From Amycolatopsis sp. DSM 110486 (GTDB taxonomy: Bacteria; Actinomycetota; Actinomycetes; Mycobacteriales; Pseudonocardiaceae), in assembly GCF_019468465.1 (NCBI RefSeq), contig NZ_CP080519.1, positions 744,001 to 808,000 of the forward strand: 64,000 nt of DNA, written 5' to 3'. Below, in pieces: positions 1-8,551 of this stretch (positions are counted from its first letter, which is position 1; every line of letters begins with the position of its first letter). Made by a program: the position numbers and the translations under genes. The notes below the pieces were generated by a model, which had not been told where the DNA came from, ran no database searches, and saw only the letters and a list, made by a program, of their open reading frames with translations.

Positions 1-148
1 TGCCGCCGAGGTGGGTCACGAGGTCGGCGCGTGTCCAGCCGGCGCAGTCCGGCACCGGCGCGCTCACTTCACCGGAGGTCGCGGCCTCGGCGAACTCGGC
101 CGTGAGCGCGCGCAGGCTCGCCAGATAGTCCTCGGCGGACAGAGTCAT
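1..148 (-). CDS. Mycothiol-dependent maleylpyruvate isomerase-family protein, N-terminal part
   Basis: The gene runs off the left edge, so only the first 49 residues are visible. It starts at an ATG at 148 and reads MTLSAEDYLASLRALTAEFA, followed by a PDCAGWTRADLVTHLGG motif. That motif (a conserved W, then DLVxHLG) is typical of the actinobacterial DinB-like, mycothiol-dependent maleylpyruvate isomerase N-terminal family. The histidine in the HLGG stretch belongs to the metal site in this fold. The substrate cannot be told from this fragment; the family covers many thiol-dependent enzymes. It lies just downstream of the ndk terminator, in the same direction. Confidence 0.7.
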   Translation of the reverse strand, partial: MTLSAEDYLASLRALTAEFAEAATSGEVSAPVPDCAGWTRADLVTHLGG

Positions 149-178
149 GACACCTCGAAAGTGTTGGCGGAAACGGGA

Positions 179-216
179 AAAGCCGGGGCGGAGCCACTCG
201 GCCCCACCCCGGCTTT
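179..216 (-). terminator. Intrinsic terminator downstream of ndk
   Basis: A perfect 10-bp stem (AAAGCCGGGG paired with CCCCGGCTTT) closes an 18-base loop. On the minus strand it is followed by a short T-run (TTTTCCC). It begins 10 bases after the ndk stop codon and separates ndk from the next gene. Confidence 0.8.
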
Positions 217-226
217 CAAGCCCGGC

Positions 227-637
227 TCACAGGTCCGGGAACCACAACTTCAGCTCACGCTCGGCCGACTCCGGGGAGTCGGAGCCGTGCACCAGGTTGA
301 ACTGGGTCTCCAGCGCGAAGTCGCCGCGCAGGGTGCCCGGCGTGGCCTTCTCGACCGGGTCGGTACCGCCGGCCAGCTGGCGGAACGCGGCGATGGCGCG
401 CGGCCCCTCCACGGCGATCGCGACGAGCGGACCCGACGTGATGAACTCCAGCAGGTCGCCGAAGAACGAACGTTCCTTGTGCTCGGCGTAGTGCTCCTCG
501 GCCAGCGAGCGCTCGACGGTGCGCAGCTCGAGGGCGGCCAGCTTCAGGCCCTTGCGCTCGATGCGCGAGACGACCTCGCCGACGAGGCCGCGCGCGACGC
601 CATCGGGCTTGACGAGGACCAGCGTGCGTTCAGTCAC
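227..637 (-). CDS. ndk: Nucleoside diphosphate kinase
   Basis: 136 residues, the usual length for a bacterial NDK. The enzyme moves the gamma phosphate between nucleoside triphosphates and diphosphates through a phosphohistidine and balances the NTP/dNTP pools. The N terminus [20 protein letters not shown] and the active-site motif NLVHGSDS (catalytic His near residue 117) are diagnostic. The start is a GTG at 637, preceded by AAGGAGAA at good spacing; the open frame continues upstream, but without family similarity. The gene ends in a strong terminator. In relatives ndk follows valS-folC-DUF4233; here a PhoD-type phosphatase and immunity-like genes lie between. Confidence 0.97.
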   Translation of the reverse strand: MTERTLVLVKPDGVARGLVGEVVSRIERKGLKLAALELRTVERSLAEEHYAEHKERSFFGDLLEFITSGPLVAIAVEGPRAIAAFRQLAGGTDPVEKATPGTLRGDFALETQFNLVHGSDSPESAERELKLWFPDL

Positions 638-717
638 GACGGTGTTTCTCCTTGTGCGGATTCGTGTTATCGGGCGCGAGCCTAGCCGATCCGCGCGTGC
701 GGCCGGTTTCGGCGGGG

Positions 718-2274
718 TCAGCGGCCCTGCGGGTGCAGGGTCTTGGACCACAGGGACTTGCCTTCCGCGTCGCGCAGGTCGACGCGCAGGTCGCCGCTGC
801 CGCCGTCGACGTTCAGCTCGCCGAAGTGCTGGAACCCTTGCGCGGGCGAGGAGTTCTGCGTCGTCGGCGCGTGGACGAACACCGCTTCCGGGCCGAAGGT
901 CGGGTCGAGGGCGCTGGGCCCGAACGCGCCGGCGTTGAGCGGCCCGGACACGAACTCCCAGAACGGGTCGAAGTACTTGAAGGCCGCACGGTCGGGCGAG
1001 TAGTGGTGCGCGGCGGAGTAGTGGACGTCGGCGGTCAGCCACACGACGTTGCGCACGCGCCGACGCGAGATCTCGCGCAGCACCCAGGCCAGCTCCGTCT
1101 CACGACCACCGGGCGCGCCCGGCCGGTTGTTGGCGACGGCCTCGATGGCCGTGCCGTCCGGGACCACGAGGCCGATCGGCATGTCCGCCTGCACGATCTT
1201 CCACGTCGCGGTGCTGCGGTCCAGCGCGTCGGCGAGCCAGCGAGCCTGCTTGTCGCCGAGGATGTAGCCGGGCTTGGTCTGGTCCGCGGTGTTGGCGTTG
1301 CGGTAGGTGCGCATGTCGAGCACGAACACCTCGACGCGGCTGCCGTAGCGGAAGCTGCGGTACACCCGCCCGTCGACGGCCCGGCGGCTGTCGATGGGGT
1401 GCCACTCGTGAAAGGCCTGGTACGCGCGCGGGGCCAGGACGTCGAGGCGCTTCTCGGTGTATTCGGGGCGGTCGTTGAGGACTTCGCCGGGATACCAGTT
1501 GTTGAGCACCTCGTGGTCGTCCCACTGGACGTAGCTGGGGACCTGCGCGGCGAAGCGCAGGAAGTTCTTGTCGAGGCGGTTGTAGGAGTGCTGGCCGCGG
1601 TACTCGTCGAGGGTCTCGGCGACCTTTGCCTTCTCCGGCGTGACGATGTTGTGCCAGGTGCCGCCGTCGCCGGGCAGTGTGACGGTCTCGGTGAGCGGCC
1701 CGTCGGCGTAGACCGTGTCGCCGCTGTGCAGGAACAGGTCGGGGCGGCGGTCGGCCATGGCGGAGAAGATGGTCATGCCGCCGAACGCGGGGTTGATGCC
1801 GTAGTTCTGGCCCGCGACGTCGCCGCTCCACAGGATGCGCGTGTCGTGGCGGCCGACGGGCGCCGTCGAGAACCGGCCGGCGACGGGCTCGCTGGAGGTG
1901 CGGCCGTCGAGGTCCACGGCCGTGACGCGGTAGTGGTACTCGGTCCCGGGCTGTAGCCCGGCGACGCGCACCTTGCCGGTGCCGCCGGTGTCGGGCGTGG
2001 TGATGTCCCCGGTGACTCTGCGAGCGTGCCGGAAGGATTCGTCGCGCGCGATCTCGGCGATCAGCCGCGCCGGCCGGTCGGCCCGCGACCAGATGATGCC
2101 GGAACCAGTGGTGACGTCGCCGGACGCGACGCCGTGCGTGAGCACCGGGCGCGCGCGGCGCACCAGCGGCGCGGCGGACACGCTCTCGGGCAGGAGCAAC
2201 GCCCCGCCGACAACGGCCGACGCGGCGAAACCGGCCTTGAACAGGGTGCGGCGGGAGTGGGTCGATTCGGTCAT
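718..2274 (-). CDS. Secreted PhoD-type alkaline phosphatase/phosphodiesterase
   Basis: 518 residues. The N terminus carries a twin-arginine export signal ([19 protein letters not shown]), so the protein should be folded in the cytoplasm and exported by Tat. An N-terminal fibronectin-like PhoD_N domain is followed by a calcineurin-like metallophosphatase domain, with metal-site blocks [28 protein letters not shown] and [12 protein letters not shown]. PhoD enzymes release phosphate from phosphodiesters or monoesters at the cell surface and in Bacillus act on teichoic acid. The ATG at 2274 was chosen because it directly precedes the Tat signal; 13 more in-frame codons lie upstream. An 80-base gap separates it from ndk. 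Substrate and phosphate control cannot be read here. Confidence 0.9.
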   Translation of the reverse strand: MTESTHSRRTLFKAGFAASAVVGGALLLPESVSAAPLVRRARPVLTHGVASGDVTTGSGIIWSRADRPARLIAEIARDESFRHARRVTGDITTPDTGGTGKVRVAGLQPGTEYHYRVTAVDLDGRTSSEPVAGRFSTAPVGRHDTRILWSGDVAGQNYGINPAFGGMTIFSAMADRRPDLFLHSGDTVYADGPLTETVTLPGDGGTWHNIVTPEKAKVAETLDEYRGQHSYNRLDKNFLRFAAQVPSYVQWDDHEVLNNWYPGEVLNDRPEYTEKRLDVLAPRAYQAFHEWHPIDSRRAVDGRVYRSFRYGSRVEVFVLDMRTYRNANTADQTKPGYILGDKQARWLADALDRSTATWKIVQADMPIGLVVPDGTAIEAVANNRPGAPGGRETELAWVLREISRRRVRNVVWLTADVHYSAAHHYSPDRAAFKYFDPFWEFVSGPLNAGAFGPSALDPTFGPEAVFVHAPTTQNSSPAQGFQHFGELNVDGGSGDLRVDLRDAEGKSLWSKTLHPQGR

Positions 2275-2426
2275 GCCGGACGTTCTATCCGGTTCCGACG
2301 GCTCTCCGGACAACTCCTGACGACGCGGTGGTGAACTGGGTCAGCGCTGTGGCGTGTCCCGACGAGGGCCGGGCTACTTCGCGAGGAGAGCTTGCCGATA
2401 ACTCACCCGCTGTCCATCCCGCGACT

Positions 2427-2951
2427 TCATCGCAACTGCGACCGCACAATCTCGCCGAAGGTCGGGAACTCTTCTCGAGCACTGGTGATCACCTCGGACG
2501 CGGTCTGTCTCCCGGACGGCGCCCAGCGCTCCGCGGTCTGCGTAAGGCGGGCATCAACCTGCGGCTCATGCTCGTGGTGCGGGTACAACATCGCTTCATA
2601 CGGCCCGAAGCCACCTGCAAGCAGCCACAGATATCCATCCACATCACCGGCGACGACTCCGGTCTCCTCTTCGGACCCGAGGAACACCACCGGCTGCTGC
2701 ACAACCGGCCTGCCACCACGCACGAGCCAGAACGCAGCCAGCCCACCGGCGCCGTCCTGTCCGAACACCCGGAACTCGGCGCCGTCAACAGCCGGGTTCC
2801 CGGTCCACGCCTGCCACCACTCGGCTGTTTCGGCTTCGCTCTGGAACTGCGGGTACGGCTCGAAGTCCACGCCCAAGCCACCCCGGTAGTCGAAGGGCTC
2901 GCGATGAGCCTCCACCAGCATTTCGGGCATCACATCGTCGGACTCGGCCAC
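2427..2951 (-). CDS. SMI1/KNR4 (SUKH)-like hypothetical protein
   Basis: 174 residues with a GTG start (AESDDVMPEM). The stretches VVFLGSEEETGVVAGDVDGY and LWLLAGGFGPYEAM resemble the core of SMI1/KNR4-like proteins, a superfamily that includes many immunity proteins against polymorphic toxins. No signal peptide or membrane segment is visible, so it should be cytoplasmic. The gene directly follows a broken barstar-type gene, another immunity family, and no toxin gene is nearby. The family call rests on pattern recognition only; a generic DUF of similar fold is possible. Confidence 0.5.
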   Translation of the reverse strand: MAESDDVMPEMLVEAHREPFDYRGGLGVDFEPYPQFQSEAETAEWWQAWTGNPAVDGAEFRVFGQDGAGGLAAFWLVRGGRPVVQQPVVFLGSEEETGVVAGDVDGYLWLLAGGFGPYEAMLYPHHEHEPQVDARLTQTAERWAPSGRQTASEVITSAREEFPTFGEIVRSQLR

Positions 2952-3026
2952 GCCCCCACCCTACGACCGGACCCTCTTGTCACGAGCCATGCTCGCCGAG
3001 CACCTGCGACGTCGGCGATGGACCGG

Positions 3027-3271
3027 TCAGCGATCAGCGGCGTCCGGGTACACGCGGACCTCCACCGGGACATCGCTGCGGCGCTGGAATTTCCCGACTG
3101 AAAGATGTCCAGCACGGCATGCGCTGTGCCATCCTGCGCGGCGCCGAACTTGTCGTAGTGCCGCAGGCCGAGCACAAAGCCGGTCGCCCCGAGGGCGGGG
3201 CCGTAGTCCCCGGCGGCGACGTCACTCAGGCAGTCGTTGAGGGCGTCCAGGTTCTTGCCGTAGTGGGTCAT
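3027..3271 (-). pseudogene. Barstar-family inhibitor, 5'-truncated and frameshifted
   Basis: The reading frame from the ATG at 3271 gives MTHYGKNLDALNDCLSD, the signature YGxNLDALxDCL of barstar-type ribonuclease inhibitors, followed by HAVLDIF like barstar's C-terminal helix. Barstars normally have about 35-45 residues before this motif; here they are missing and the sequence upstream is tRNA-like. After LDIFQ near 3100 the original frame turns into low-quality code, while a frame shifted by one reads FQRRSDVPVEVRVYPDAADR and stops at 3027 with about 85% G/C at third positions. This fits a single-base loss near the GGGAAA run. Both ends therefore look damaged. A sequencing error at the shift cannot be excluded. 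Confidence 0.6.
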
Positions 3272-3281
3272 GTGGAATGAC

Positions 3282-3301
3282 GCAGAGTGGCTGGACTCGA
3301 A
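3282..3301 (-). other. tRNA 3'-end-like fragment
   Basis: On the minus strand this reads TTCGAGTCCAGCCACTCTGC, which matches the T-loop, the 3' half of a T-stem and an acceptor 3' strand. The matching 5' half of the T-stem (GCTGG) is absent, so it is not a functional tRNA. Such fragments are left where integrative elements recombine at tRNA 3' ends. It sits exactly where the barstar-type gene loses its N terminus. The match is short and could be chance. Confidence 0.3.
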
Positions 3302-3321
3302 ACGCGGGCTTTAGCCGAGCG

Positions 3322-3723
3322 TCAACGCTTCGGCGAAGACTGCTGCTGACTCGGCAACGTCCCCGCCGCCATCCGGCGGGCCACCTCGCGGCGCAGGTAC
3401 AAGAACCACACGAACGCGGCCAAGAACAGCACCCCGATGATCGCGATCGCCGGCAACACGAACGCCATCGCGATCAGCGCGACCTGCAACACCAGCACCA
3501 CGGGCACCGCCCAGACGTGCTTGAGCAGGCCGCACAACACGAGCAGCGCCACGGCGATACCGATGACCGTCCAGCCCGTCGCCGAGGTGATGCCGCCGCC
3601 GAGTTTGTTGACGACGGGCAGGGCGAGGGCGACCGTGATGGCTTCCATGATCAGCGTGCCCGAGAGGACGCCGCGGAAGCCCTTCATCGGGTCCTTGGGA
3701 GGAGGCGGGGGCGTCTCGCTCAT
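3322..3723 (-). CDS. DUF4233 membrane protein
   Basis: 133 residues. A proline-rich start (SETPPPPPKDPMKGFRGVLSG) is followed by four hydrophobic segments, roughly residues 24-45, 47-65, 67-85 and 88-108, and a basic tail. This is the actinobacterial DUF4233 protein that normally sits directly after folC. Its ATG overlaps the folC stop (ATGA, 3720-3723), so translation is probably coupled. The function is unknown. Confidence 0.85.
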   Translation of the reverse strand: MSETPPPPPKDPMKGFRGVLSGTLIMEAITVALALPVVNKLGGGITSATGWTVIGIAVALLVLCGLLKHVWAVPVVLVLQVALIAMAFVLPAIAIIGVLFLAAFVWFLYLRREVARRMAAGTLPSQQQSSPKR

Positions 3724-5414
3724 ACCGGTTCCTTCCCGAACAGGGTGCGGGCCTCGCCCGCGGTGACGACGGAGCCGGTGACGAGCACACCGCCGCCGGC
3801 GAGGGGTTCCTCCGGGTCGTCGGACTGCTCGACGAGACCGATGGCCGTCTCGACGGCCGTCTCCAGGTCGGGCTCGGCGAGCACGCGGTCCTCGCCGAAG
3901 ATGGAGATGGCGAGCTCGTTGAGGTCTTCCAGCTCCATCGACCGCGGGGCCGAGTTGCGCGTGACCACGATGTCCGACACCACGGGCTCGAGCGCGTCGA
4001 GGATGCCGCGCGCGTCCTTGTCCGCCATCACCGCGACGACCGCGACCAGGCGGCGGAACGCGAACTCGTCGGTGACGGTGGTGGCCAGCGCCTGGGCGCC
4101 CATGGGGTTGTGCGCCGCGTCGAGCAGCACGGTCGGGGCGGCGCGCACGCGCTCCAGCCGGCCCGGGTTCTCGACCTCGGCGAAGGCCTCGCGCACGGCT
4201 TCGAGCACGAGCTGACGCTCCTTGCCCGCACCGAAGAACGCCTCGACGGACGCGAGCGCGAGCGCGGCGTTGGCCGCCTGGTGGGCGCCGTGCAGGGGCA
4301 GGAAGATCTCGTCGTACACGCCGCCGAGGCCCTGCAGTTTCAGCATCTGCCCGCCCACGGCGACCTCGCGCTCGAGCACGCCGAACTCGCTGCCCGCGCG
4401 CGCCACCGCGGCGTCGACGTCGACCGCGCGCTTGAGCAGCAAGTTGAGCACGTCGGGGTCCTGCTCGGCGATCACGGCGACGGAGCCGGGCTTGATGATC
4501 CCGGCCTTCTCTCGCGCCGCGTCGACGGCCGTCGGGCCGAGGTACTCGGTGTGGTCGAGGCCGATGGGGGTGATCACGGCGACGTCGGCGTCGGCGACGT
4601 TCGTGGCGTCCCACGCGCCGCCCATGCCCGCCTCGATCACGGCGGCCTCCACGGGCGCGTCGGAGAACGCGGCGAACGCCATGCCGGTGAGCACCTCGAA
4701 CTTGCTCATCGCCACGCCGTCCTCGCTCGCGGCGTCGACCATGTTCACGTACGGCGCGACGTCGCGGAACAGGTCCACGTAGTGCGCGGCCGAGATCGGG
4801 TGCCCGTCGAGCGCTATGCGCTCCGTGACGAGCTGCAGGTGCGGGCTCGTGTACCGCCCGACGCGCAGGCCCATGCGGGTGAGCAGCGCGTCGATCATGC
4901 GGCTGACCGAGCCCTTGCCGTTGGTCCCGGCGACGTGCAGCACGGGGTAGCCGCGGTTCGGCTCGCCCAGCAACGTGACCAGCGCCTGGATCCGCGCGAG
5001 GCTCGGCTCGATCTTCGTCTCGGGCCAGCGCTGGTTCAACTCCGCCTCGACGGCCATGAGCTCACGGCGGGCCTGGGGACCGTTGGGGTTCTGGGCCGGT
5101 TCGTCGATACCCTGGTCGTCGAGCTCGTGCAGCTCCGCGTCTTCGGCACCGAGGAGGTCCGGCACCGGCCCGGTCGCCAGGTTGTCGCCCAGCTGCCCGA
5201 TGCCGCCGATCCCGCCGCGCGAACCACCGCCGACGGTGTACGCGGCGTCCGGCGCGTCCAGGTCGGGGTCGGTGTCGTCGGACTCGTCGTGCGCCCGGGC
5301 CCCCAGCTCGTCGACCCCGGCGAAACTGTCCGGGTCCGCGAGATCGGGCCGACCCTGGCCGGCCTCGTCGATCTCCTCGAACGGCCCCTGGCCGTCCGCC
5401 TCACCACGCGGCAC
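3720..5414 (-). CDS. folC: Bifunctional dihydrofolate/folylpolyglutamate synthase
   Basis: 564 residues. The enzyme adds glutamate to dihydropteroate and to folates in an ATP-dependent Mur-ligase-type reaction in the cytoplasm. The P-loop HVAGTNGKGSVSRMI, the ring motif YTSPHL, the central-domain motif GLDHTEYLG and the C-terminal LLDAAHNPMGA are all present. About 115 residues before the catalytic core are acidic and low-complexity (DDTDPDLDAPDAAY and similar), longer than in most FolC proteins; the ATG at 5414 begins that extension. A later start near RRELMAVEAELNQRW would give a standard FolC, so the true start is uncertain. It is coupled to DUF4233. In relatives valS lies immediately upstream; here 5 kb of other genes intervene. 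Confidence 0.95.
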   Translation of the reverse strand: MPRGEADGQGPFEEIDEAGQGRPDLADPDSFAGVDELGARAHDESDDTDPDLDAPDAAYTVGGGSRGGIGGIGQLGDNLATGPVPDLLGAEDAELHELDDQGIDEPAQNPNGPQARRELMAVEAELNQRWPETKIEPSLARIQALVTLLGEPNRGYPVLHVAGTNGKGSVSRMIDALLTRMGLRVGRYTSPHLQLVTERIALDGHPISAAHYVDLFRDVAPYVNMVDAASEDGVAMSKFEVLTGMAFAAFSDAPVEAAVIEAGMGGAWDATNVADADVAVITPIGLDHTEYLGPTAVDAAREKAGIIKPGSVAVIAEQDPDVLNLLLKRAVDVDAAVARAGSEFGVLEREVAVGGQMLKLQGLGGVYDEIFLPLHGAHQAANAALALASVEAFFGAGKERQLVLEAVREAFAEVENPGRLERVRAAPTVLLDAAHNPMGAQALATTVTDEFAFRRLVAVVAVMADKDARGILDALEPVVSDIVVTRNSAPRSMELEDLNELAISIFGEDRVLAEPDLETAVETAIGLVEQSDDPEEPLAGGGVLVTGSVVTAGEARTLFGKEPV

Positions 5415-5531
5415 GCAAACGCTCCCTCGACGACGGGCTTCACCTGACCAGACGAGTCTACGTGCGGTGAGTTGCCGGGCGTCGGGCCCGTGTCGGTAGT
5501 GGTGACCTGCGGGTTTCGGCCGTCGGCGGGG

Positions 5532-5830
5532 TCAGCTCGCGACGGGCCGCCCGCCCTCGCAGAACACGACCGACGCACCGGCCCGCGCGGCGGCCAGCGC
5601 CACCCGCAGCCGACGCCCCAGCCCCGGATTCACCCGCGCGGCGGCTTCGTCGATCGGGAGCAGGCGGACCGGTGCGCCACGGCGTCTCGCCGGCCTCGCA
5701 CGCGCCGCCCGGGATCTCCCAGTGGTCCTTGTAGGACGGCTCGACAACGAGCACCCGATCGGCGTCGTCGCGGATCAGCGTGCCGGCGGCGATCCGTTTG
5801 CGGTTGAGGGAGCGCGCGTACCGGCGTTCA
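5532..5830 (-). pseudogene. NUDIX hydrolase remnant with internal deletion
   Basis: One minus-strand frame reads NRKRIAAGTLIRDDADRVLV and then VEPSYKDHWEIPGGACEAGE, the start of a NUDIX domain and the first half of the NUDIX box. It then loses the box: the REUxEE part is not found in any frame. A second frame then gives APVRLLPIDEAAARVN and GLGRRLRVALAAARAG, ending at 5532, which looks like a NUDIX C terminus. About 50 middle residues are missing at the junction near 5680. No start codon in frame is seen before the methyltransferase gene on the other strand. This is a decayed gene. Confidence 0.7.
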
Positions 5831-5867
5831 GCACCCCGGCGGGCGGCGTTGCTGGTTAGGTCGGAAC

Positions 5868-6485
5868 ATGCCGTTCAACCACAACCACCGCTACCACCCC
5901 CTGCTGCTGAGCCTCGTGCCGCCAGAGGCGAAAAGGGCGTTGGACGTCGGGTGCGGACAGGGGCGGTTCGCGCGGCGGCTGGCGGCGCGAGGGCTCGACG
6001 TGGACGCCGTGGACGTGTCCGAGGAGATGGTGCGGATCGCCGCCGCGCTGGGGTCGCCAGGGCCCGGACGGGTCAACGCGAGGAAAGGCGACATCGCGAA
6101 CGACGACCTCGAACAGGACGCCTACGGCTTCATCTCCTGCATCGCCTCCCTCCACCACATGCCGTTCGACACCGTCACGAAGCTCCGCGACGCCCTGCAG
6201 CCCGGCGGAGTCCTCGCGGTCCTCGGACTCGCCCGCCCGAGCACCCCCGCCGACTACGCCGTCGAGCTCGCCTTCGCGCCGGTCAACGTGGCCGCGCGGC
6301 TGGTCGTCGCGGTCGGAGAATGGCTGAACGGCGGCCCGGACCCGACGCCGAACGCACCCGTGGAAATGACGTTCCCGACCATGAACCAGCTCAGGCACCA
6401 AGCCCGGCAACGCCTCCCCGGCAGCACGATCCGGCGGCTCCCGTTCTGGCGGCACCTCCTGACCTACCGGAAACCGTTGGCCTGA
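5868..6485 (+). CDS. Class I SAM-dependent methyltransferase
   Basis: 205 residues. SAM-binding motif I is RALDVGCGQGRFARRL (residues about 23-38), an acidic residue closes strand 2 (VDAVDVSEEMV), and a later block GFISCIASLHHMPF matches motif IV of the UbiE/Methyltransf_11 type. After the core come a hydrophobic stretch and a basic C terminus (RRLPFWRHLLTYRKP). The acceptor molecule is unknown. The gene is alone in its orientation, facing away from the broken NUDIX gene. Confidence 0.85.
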   Translation: MPFNHNHRYHPLLLSLVPPEAKRALDVGCGQGRFARRLAARGLDVDAVDVSEEMVRIAAALGSPGPGRVNARKGDIANDDLEQDAYGFISCIASLHHMPFDTVTKLRDALQPGGVLAVLGLARPSTPADYAVELAFAPVNVAARLVVAVGEWLNGGPDPTPNAPVEMTFPTMNQLRHQARQRLPGSTIRRLPFWRHLLTYRKPLA

Positions 6486-6621
6486 ACCGATTCCCGCCGC
6501 GTCACACCACTGGCGGGTGAATCCGCGGGGCGTCCACCCGAACGGCGGCAGGCAACCCGCGAAGAGCTGGCTAAACGTGAGGAGAGTCCGTGAATTCGGT
6601 TCGGAGAAACGGGGCCTTCGC

Positions 6622-7506
6622 ATGCGTACCACCCGGCTCGTGTTCGCCGCGCTGGCGGCCGCAACAGCCGTCACGACAGTCACCGCCAGCGCTGACGCCG
6701 CGCCTCGGCAGGAGCATTTCCGGCATTACGTCGCGCTGGGCGACTCGTATACCGCCGGGCCGCTGATCCCCACACAGCGGCTGGATCCGCTGGGGTGCGC
6801 GAGAAGTTCGTCGAACTACCCGGCGATCCTGGCGTCCGCGCTGCGTGTGGGCACCTACACCGACGTCAGCTGTTCGGGCGCGGACACGTCGAACATGACG
6901 GCCACCCAAAGCGTGCCGCTGGGCGTGAACGCGCCGCAGTTTTCCGCGCTGCGCCTGGACACCGACCTCGTGACGCTCGGCATCGGCGGCAACGACTCCG
7001 GCGTCTTCGGCACGCTGATCGGCACGTGCCCGGCGCTGCGTTCGACCGACCCGAGCGGCAACCCGTGCGAGCGCCACTTCACGGCCGGCGGCGTGCATTC
7101 CATCAAGGCTGCGTTGAAGAACACGCAGCAGAGCATCCAGGCGGTGCTGGCCGGCATCCACGCGCGGTCGCCGCACGCGAAGGTGCTCGCGATCGGGTAC
7201 CCGCGCATCGCACCCGCGTCGGGCTACTGCCCGAGCGTGCTGCCCTTCGCCGACGGTGACTACGCCTGGCTGTCCAGTGTGGAGGAAGCCCTCGACACTG
7301 CGATCGAGAACGCCGTCGAAGCCGACGGCAACGCGTCCTATGTGGACACGTTCACGCCGTCGGCCGGCCACGACGCCTGCGCGCCCGATGGCGCGGCCTG
7401 GATCAACGGCCAGGACACCCTGCTGTTCACCGCCGCCGCCTACCACCCGCTGCCCGAAGGCATGGCGGGCCTCGCCGGGATCATCCACCGGCAGCTCGTC
7501 GGCTGA
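6622..7506 (+). CDS. Secreted SGNH/GDSL lipase or esterase
   Basis: 294 residues. A Sec signal peptide (MRTTRLVFAALAAATAVTTV, cleavage near ADAAP) leads into an SGNH hydrolase. Block I is YVALGDSYTAGP with the nucleophilic serine, block III is GIGGNDSG, and block V is YHPLPEG with the catalytic histidine. This resembles the extracellular SGNH lipase family of Streptomyces, including six cysteines likely to form disulfides. The ATG at 6622 starts the signal peptide; the open frame extends 35 codons upstream without similarity. A GC-rich hairpin at 7522-7561 ends the gene. Confidence 0.9.
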   Translation: MRTTRLVFAALAAATAVTTVTASADAAPRQEHFRHYVALGDSYTAGPLIPTQRLDPLGCARSSSNYPAILASALRVGTYTDVSCSGADTSNMTATQSVPLGVNAPQFSALRLDTDLVTLGIGGNDSGVFGTLIGTCPALRSTDPSGNPCERHFTAGGVHSIKAALKNTQQSIQAVLAGIHARSPHAKVLAIGYPRIAPASGYCPSVLPFADGDYAWLSSVEEALDTAIENAVEADGNASYVDTFTPSAGHDACAPDGAAWINGQDTLLFTAAAYHPLPEGMAGLAGIIHRQLVG

Positions 7507-7521
7507 CTCCCTGACCGAGAA

Positions 7522-7561
7522 CGAGCGGGGGCGGCGGTCACCCGCCGGCCCCCGTCGCTCG
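7522..7561 (+). terminator. Hairpin after the SGNH lipase gene
   Basis: A long GC stem forms from CGAGC-GGGGGC-GGCGG and CCGCC-GGCCCCCG-GCTCG around a TCAC loop, with small internal bulges. It lies 16 bases after the lipase stop codon. No T-run follows, as is common in actinomycetes. Confidence 0.6.
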
Positions 7562-7704
7562 CGGACGCCCCTCCCTCGGCATCGCAGAGTCTCGCAGCCG
7601 TCACACCGGAGTGTCAACTCAGGTTATTCGCTTGCCGAACGACACCAACTGAGATGAAAATCGGCAGGCGAGACCCGCGCTGACGACGACCGGCGCAGCC
7701 AGGA

Positions 7705-7742
7705 CCGGGCCGGCACCCACCCCCAGTCAAGTGCCGGCCCGG
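7705..7742 (-). terminator. Hairpin at the end of the hydrolase operon
   Basis: A perfect 12-bp stem (CCGGGCCGGCAC with GTGCCGGCCCGG) spans the stop codon of the hydrolase gene that ends at 7727. With the 7522-7561 hairpin it separates the two converging units. The 140 bases between them hold nothing recognisable. Confidence 0.6.
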
Positions 7743-8551
7743 CCCGCCTCGGCCTGGACCTCCTCGGCGTGACGCACGAAGTCCAGGAGCACCTTCGCGA
7801 ACTCCCCCGGCAGCTCACCCGGCGCACCATGCCCGGCCGGCAGCTCGACGTGGTTCGCGTGCGGGATCGCGGCCAGCAGCTCCTGCTGCTGCGCCGCCTC
7901 GATCAACCGGTCGTACGCGCTGGAGAGCACCAACGTCGGCGCCGTGATCGAGCCCAGCACCGGCTGGAGGTCGACGCCGCGGTCTGCCTCGATCTGCCGC
8001 GCCGTCCCGGGCTGGATCACCAGCTGCGCCACCAGTTCGTCGTTGGCGTCGGCCGTGGTCGTGGCCCAGTAGCCGGGCCCGAACGCCATCAGTGGCAGAA
8101 TCCGCGCGAACACCTCGGCGCCGTGGTCGAGCAGCTCGAGCCAGTAGCGGAACTCGGCGTCCTGCCGCGTGTCGGTCTTCGGCCACGCGGCGTGAAGCAC
8201 GGCGGAACGCACGCGCGCCGGGTGCGTGCCCGCCAGGTGCGCCGCCACCACCGCGCCGAGCGAATGGCCTGCGACGTGGAACGTGGTGAGGCCGGCGACG
8301 TCCGCCGCGGCCAGCGCTTCGGCCGCGAGATCGGCGATCGCGATTGGGCCACCGTGGTCGACGGTGCCGCCGGAGCCGGAGAAATCGGGCGCGACGACCG
8401 TGAACGACTCGCGCGCGAGCTCGACCACCGGCGCCCACTGTTCGTGCGACGCCGCCGTGCCGTGCAGCAGCAGCAGCCCGGGACCGGAGCCGGTCACGGC
8501 GTAGTGGACCTCGGCGGTTCCGCCGGTGAGGGTCACGGGAACCACGGTCAC
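7727..8551 (-). CDS. Alpha/beta-fold hydrolase
   Basis: 274 residues with a GTG start (TVVPVTLTGGTAEVHYAVTG). The oxyanion region is LLLHGTAASHEQW, the nucleophile elbow VAGHSLGAVVAA carries the serine, and the acid and histidine lie near SSAYDRLIEA and LPAGHGAPGE. It belongs to the large hydrolase/haloperoxidase-like group, and the substrate is unknown. The start overlaps the stop of the upstream hydrolase by four bases (GTGA), so the two are co-translated and could act on one pathway. The divergent LysR protein at 9443 is the likely regulator. Confidence 0.85.
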   Translation of the reverse strand: MTVVPVTLTGGTAEVHYAVTGSGPGLLLLHGTAASHEQWAPVVELARESFTVVAPDFSGSGGTVDHGGPIAIADLAAEALAAADVAGLTTFHVAGHSLGAVVAAHLAGTHPARVRSAVLHAAWPKTDTRQDAEFRYWLELLDHGAEVFARILPLMAFGPGYWATTTADANDELVAQLVIQPGTARQIEADRGVDLQPVLGSITAPTLVLSSAYDRLIEAAQQQELLAAIPHANHVELPAGHGAPGELPGEFAKVLLDFVRHAEEVQAEAGRAGT

